NCBI GenBank assembly: GCA_013821425.1
Contig: JACDGV010000003.1
Location: 62,001-126,000 of the forward strand
Source of the DNA: Nitrosospira sp.
GTDB lineage: Bacteria; Pseudomonadota; Gammaproteobacteria; Burkholderiales; Nitrosomonadaceae
Length of the DNA stretch: 64,000 bases
Direction of reading: 5' to 3'
Shown: positions 61,696 to 64,000 of the stretch, piece by piece
Position numbering within the stretch: the stretch's first letter is position 1
Layout: every line of letters starts with the position of its first letter
Translations under genes and position numbers: made by a program
The notes under the pieces: model-generated
What the model saw: the letters and a program-made list of their open reading frames with translations, nothing else
What the model was told of the DNA's origin: nothing
Databases searched by the model: none

Positions 61696-62730
61696 TTACG
61701 GCTTGATACCGGCGACTACGCTGTAGTACCCGAAAGCGGGGTATACGCCAATATCATGAAATCCGGCATCTCTCAGCATCGCCGACAACTCGAGGCCTGA
61801 ATATGACTCGCCCTCTGTCCATCCCATCATTAGCATGCTATAGGCGGCGGGTGCGAAAGGCCCTGTTTTTTCGTCGTTATACAGTACATCATGAACAACC
61901 AGACGTCCTCCCGATGCAAGACTCTCGAAGCTCTTCGCGGTGAGGAACTCGCACTTCTCGCGAGGCCAGTCATGGTAAATATTGGAGTAAAAGTGCAGAT
62001 CAGCTTCCGGAAAGGGGTCGCTCCACATATCGGAAACGTGTGTGGTGATACGGTTCCGCAAGCCGTACTGAATGATAAACTCCTGAGCGACTTCGCAGAT
62101 AGGCTCGAGGTCCAGAACAATTCCCTTAAGGCCTGGCAGTTTCAGTGCCGCTCCGATCGAATGCGCTCCAGAACCTCCGCCGATGTCGAGCATCATCCGG
62201 TATCTTGAAAGGTCCATCGTGTCTGGCCACGCGGCCGCCAGCGTCATGCTGATGCTGTGCATTCCACGGGTAAATTTACGTGCCAACTCAGCTTGCTCTT
62301 CGTGCGATTTATAGATATCCCCCCCGCCATAAGCCTGGGGTAAATCCGTGAGCACTGCTCTCTCCAGGCTCGAGTAGGAAAATACCTGGGAATTGTCGAT
62401 CATCATGTCCCAGAAGAAACCGAAGTAGCTGGGACTTGATTCGAGGAGGTAGTCTTCCGCCAATGCCGTAAGGCCGTAATGCTTGTCTTGCAGGGAAAGG
62501 AAGCCCAACGCCGTTGCGGTCGTCAGTATCGCTTCCGCCGGCCTTCTTTTAATGTGCAGCACCTTGCAGATATCCGGCAATGTGCGCGCGCCCTGTTCGA
62601 GCAGGGAGAAGACTTTCAGCCGGTGCGCTATGAGCAGTGCGGGGTATCCGTAAACCGCGAACATGACATCCCACAAAGGACGGTCGTCCCGACAGGGCCG
62701 GTGAATATTTACAGATTTTTCCTGCGCCAT
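61696..62730 (-). CDS. SAM-dependent O-methyltransferase (two-domain, CrtF/HIOMT-like)
   Basis: A 344-residue methyltransferase with an N-terminal winged-helix dimerisation domain (about residues 20-105; ALLIAHRLKVFSLLEQGART) and a C-terminal Rossmann domain. Motif I is MMLDIGGGSGAHSIGAALKL, and IYHDWPREKCEFL holds the His-Asp catalytic pair common to small-molecule O-methyltransferases such as hydroxyneurosporene and acetylserotonin enzymes. No carotenoid or secondary-metabolite genes are nearby, so the substrate is open. It is convergent with ligD and followed upstream by the LOV gene on the same strand. Confidence 0.83.
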   Translation of the reverse strand: MAQEKSVNIHRPCRDDRPLWDVMFAVYGYPALLIAHRLKVFSLLEQGARTLPDICKVLHIKRRPAEAILTTATALGFLSLQDKHYGLTALAEDYLLESSPSYFGFFWDMMIDNSQVFSYSSLERAVLTDLPQAYGGGDIYKSHEEQAELARKFTRGMHSISMTLAAAWPDTMDLSRYRMMLDIGGGSGAHSIGAALKLPGLKGIVLDLEPICEVAQEFIIQYGLRNRITTHVSDMWSDPFPEADLHFYSNIYHDWPREKCEFLTAKSFESLASGGRLVVHDVLYNDEKTGPFAPAAYSMLMMGWTEGESYSGLELSAMLRDAGFHDIGVYPAFGYYSVVAGIKP

Positions 62731-62843
62731 GGAAACCTCTTTCTAATGTTAATGTAATGGATTAACTCGGCTAAAACGGTATGTGTCCGGGAGTGCATGC
62801 CGGTTCGGGCGGACGTTTCGAACGGTCCCTGCAACATCCCATA

Positions 62844-63317
62844 TCAAGGCCTTGGCAGCAACGAAGTCAGCAGGCGCCTTGTATCGGCTTCCTGTTGCAT
62901 ACTGAACTTGGAGATCATGTCCCTGTTACGATTTATATCGTACTGGATCCCGAGATAGTAGATGAGTTTACCCGCGCCGTCGAAGAGTGGAGTGAGCGTC
63001 AAATGATTGAAAAAAATTTCTCCGTCCTTCCGGTAGTTGCGAATAGTCACTTCAATGGGCTGATGGTCCTTGATAGCCCGCTTCATTGCGAAACGGGCTT
63101 CCTGTTCTCGATCTTTCCCTTGTAAAAAACGACAGTTCCGTCCAAGAATTTCCTGCTGAGAGTACCCTGTCATTGCTTCAAATTGCCTGTTGGCATAAAC
63201 GATGGGCATGTCTTCCTGGTCGGGATCCACGAGTGTGATTCCATTGACGGAACTATCCAGTATCTGGGACAGGATCTGGGGGATCAATCCCGGGTCTTTT
63301 TCCACGACGAAGGTCAT
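62844..63317 (-). CDS. Short LOV blue-light receptor (PAS domain only)
   Basis: A 157-residue protein consisting of one LOV domain with short flanking helices. The photoactive cysteine is C62 in GRNCRFLQG, and the flavin contacts N94, N104 and Q125 are all in place, so FMN binding and blue-light adduct formation are expected. No kinase, GGDEF or DNA-binding effector is attached; helical ends (SKFSMQQEADTRRLL) probably mediate dimerisation, as in Pseudomonas short LOV proteins. It starts 18 bp after the SRPBCC gene, so the two are likely co-transcribed and the SRPBCC protein may be its partner. Confidence 0.9.
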   Translation of the reverse strand: MTFVVEKDPGLIPQILSQILDSSVNGITLVDPDQEDMPIVYANRQFEAMTGYSQQEILGRNCRFLQGKDREQEARFAMKRAIKDHQPIEVTIRNYRKDGEIFFNHLTLTPLFDGAGKLIYYLGIQYDINRNRDMISKFSMQQEADTRRLLTSLLPRP

Positions 63318-63335
63318 TCTTTTTCTCCTGGATAG

Positions 63336-63827
63336 TTAACGGGACGAGGGCTTCGCCATATGAGCGGCTTCAGTTAATCGCTTTAAATTTCTTACCGTGC
63401 GTTCCGCCCCTTCCTGGACCACTACCCGGATCAATTTCTCAAATGGGCGCATGAACATTTGTATTTCGCTCAGTTCAAATATAAAGACGAGATGGGCTGA
63501 TTTTCCCGAATCCATTTCCCGTAATTCGTAGGTGCAGCAAAATGGATCGGAAACCCCGGTAAATCCCACGCGTTTGCCCGGCTCATACACATTAATCTTG
63601 AATCGGGTTTCCGTTCGACGGCCTTGGTCGACACGGACTTGCCTTGCGAGGGTTCCCAACTTCAATGGACCCTCGGTGAGCCGTTCAAGCTCAACAACCT
63701 CAGGGGACCATCTGGGATAATTTTCGAAGAATCCGTCGCTCAGGTACTCGAAGACCTCCCCGGCAGGACAATCGATTGCAATGCTCGCCTTCGCTATAAC
63801 AGGTTCTTTGGTGCCTAAACCAAACAT
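63336..63827 (-). CDS. SRPBCC (START-like) family protein
   Basis: A 163-residue soluble protein with the helix-grip fold pattern: AKASIAIDCPAGEVFEYLSD, NYPRWSPEVVELERLTEGPL, the FKINVYEPGKRVGF strand and a long C-terminal helix. This fold binds hydrophobic ligands in a cavity (polyketide cyclase/dehydrase and lipid transport family). Ligand unknown. It lies directly upstream of the LOV photoreceptor gene in the same direction. Confidence 0.8.
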   Translation of the reverse strand: MFGLGTKEPVIAKASIAIDCPAGEVFEYLSDGFFENYPRWSPEVVELERLTEGPLKLGTLARQVRVDQGRRTETRFKINVYEPGKRVGFTGVSDPFCCTYELREMDSGKSAHLVFIFELSEIQMFMRPFEKLIRVVVQEGAERTVRNLKRLTEAAHMAKPSSR

Positions 63828-63850
63828 ACGTCATGCCCCTGTTTTTCAGC

Positions 63851-63866
63851 CTAAGGAAGCCCTGAA
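63851..63866 (-). repeat. 16-bp inverted-repeat arm (right)
   Basis: CTAAGGAAGCCCTGAA is the exact reverse complement of 56726-56741. It also sits within a local dyad AGCCT...AGGCT (63849-63871). The rest of the right edge, to 64000, shows no gene. Confidence 0.8.
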
Positions 63867-64000
63867 GGCTAAAGGTTGGTACTTCAAGTTGTGCAGTATG
63901 ATTGTTGCCGGTCTTGCAGAGTTTAACGCCTCACTGGAAAGCTGGAGAAATGATATCCCGAATTGGGGAATTGGGAAAAATCACAGCTTACATGAAATTA

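Overview
The window looks like a chromosomal segment of a betaproteobacterium, most likely a Nitrosospira-like member of the Nitrosomonadaceae. This is inferred from the mix of genes: an assimilatory sulfate pathway with a ~700-residue one-chain sulfite reductase, split pntAA/pntAB/pntB, PEP-CTERM proteins, glrK-qseG-glrR and a pel cluster. No rRNA or other marker gene is present to fix the genus, and I saw no tRNA or CRISPR array.

Layout. 1-0.8 kb: 5' part of mutL (minus). 0.9-11.4 kb: sulfur assimilation, with cysB divergent from a sulfite reductase gene, then cysH, cysD, cysN and a 1183-residue multidomain flavoprotein that may feed electrons to the reductase. 11.5-16 kb: proton-translocating transhydrogenase pntAA-pntAB-pntB, then alanine dehydrogenase. 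16-20.4 kb: a PEP-CTERM metalloprotease, a YbaL-type K+/H+ antiporter, an ArsC-like protein and a small Cys-rich secreted protein. 20.6-24 kb: the two-component operon glrK-qseG-glrR. 24-27.2 kb: a largely empty stretch, a dienelactone-hydrolase-like protein and an erythromycin-esterase-like protein.

27.5-46 kb is the most interesting part: a complete but rearranged pel exopolysaccharide locus. pelB comes first and pelCDEFG-pelA last. Between them sit a minus-strand pair (small secreted protein plus a large Agd3/CE18-like polysaccharide deacetylase) and a plus-strand GH114 (endo-alpha-1,4-galactosaminidase-like) enzyme. The two inserted enzymes resemble those that act on fungal galactosaminogalactan, a polymer chemically related to Pel. 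PelD keeps the c-di-GMP residues R367, D370 and R402. IS3-family remnants lie inside and just after the locus, and most pel genes are visibly more A/T rich than the flanking genes, which fits acquisition by transfer and piecemeal assembly.

46.7-64 kb: a PEP-CTERM repeat protein with a recent internal duplication, a secreted Kazal-type inhibitor, a stress cluster (two small heat-shock proteins and a CBS-pair protein), a YbhB-like protein, a glycan group (RgpF-like protein, FkbM methyltransferase, ABC exporter on the opposite strand), two small membrane proteins, the NHEJ pair ku-ligD, an O-methyltransferase, a short LOV photoreceptor and an SRPBCC protein. A 16-bp inverted repeat flanks the block from 56.7 to 63.9 kb.
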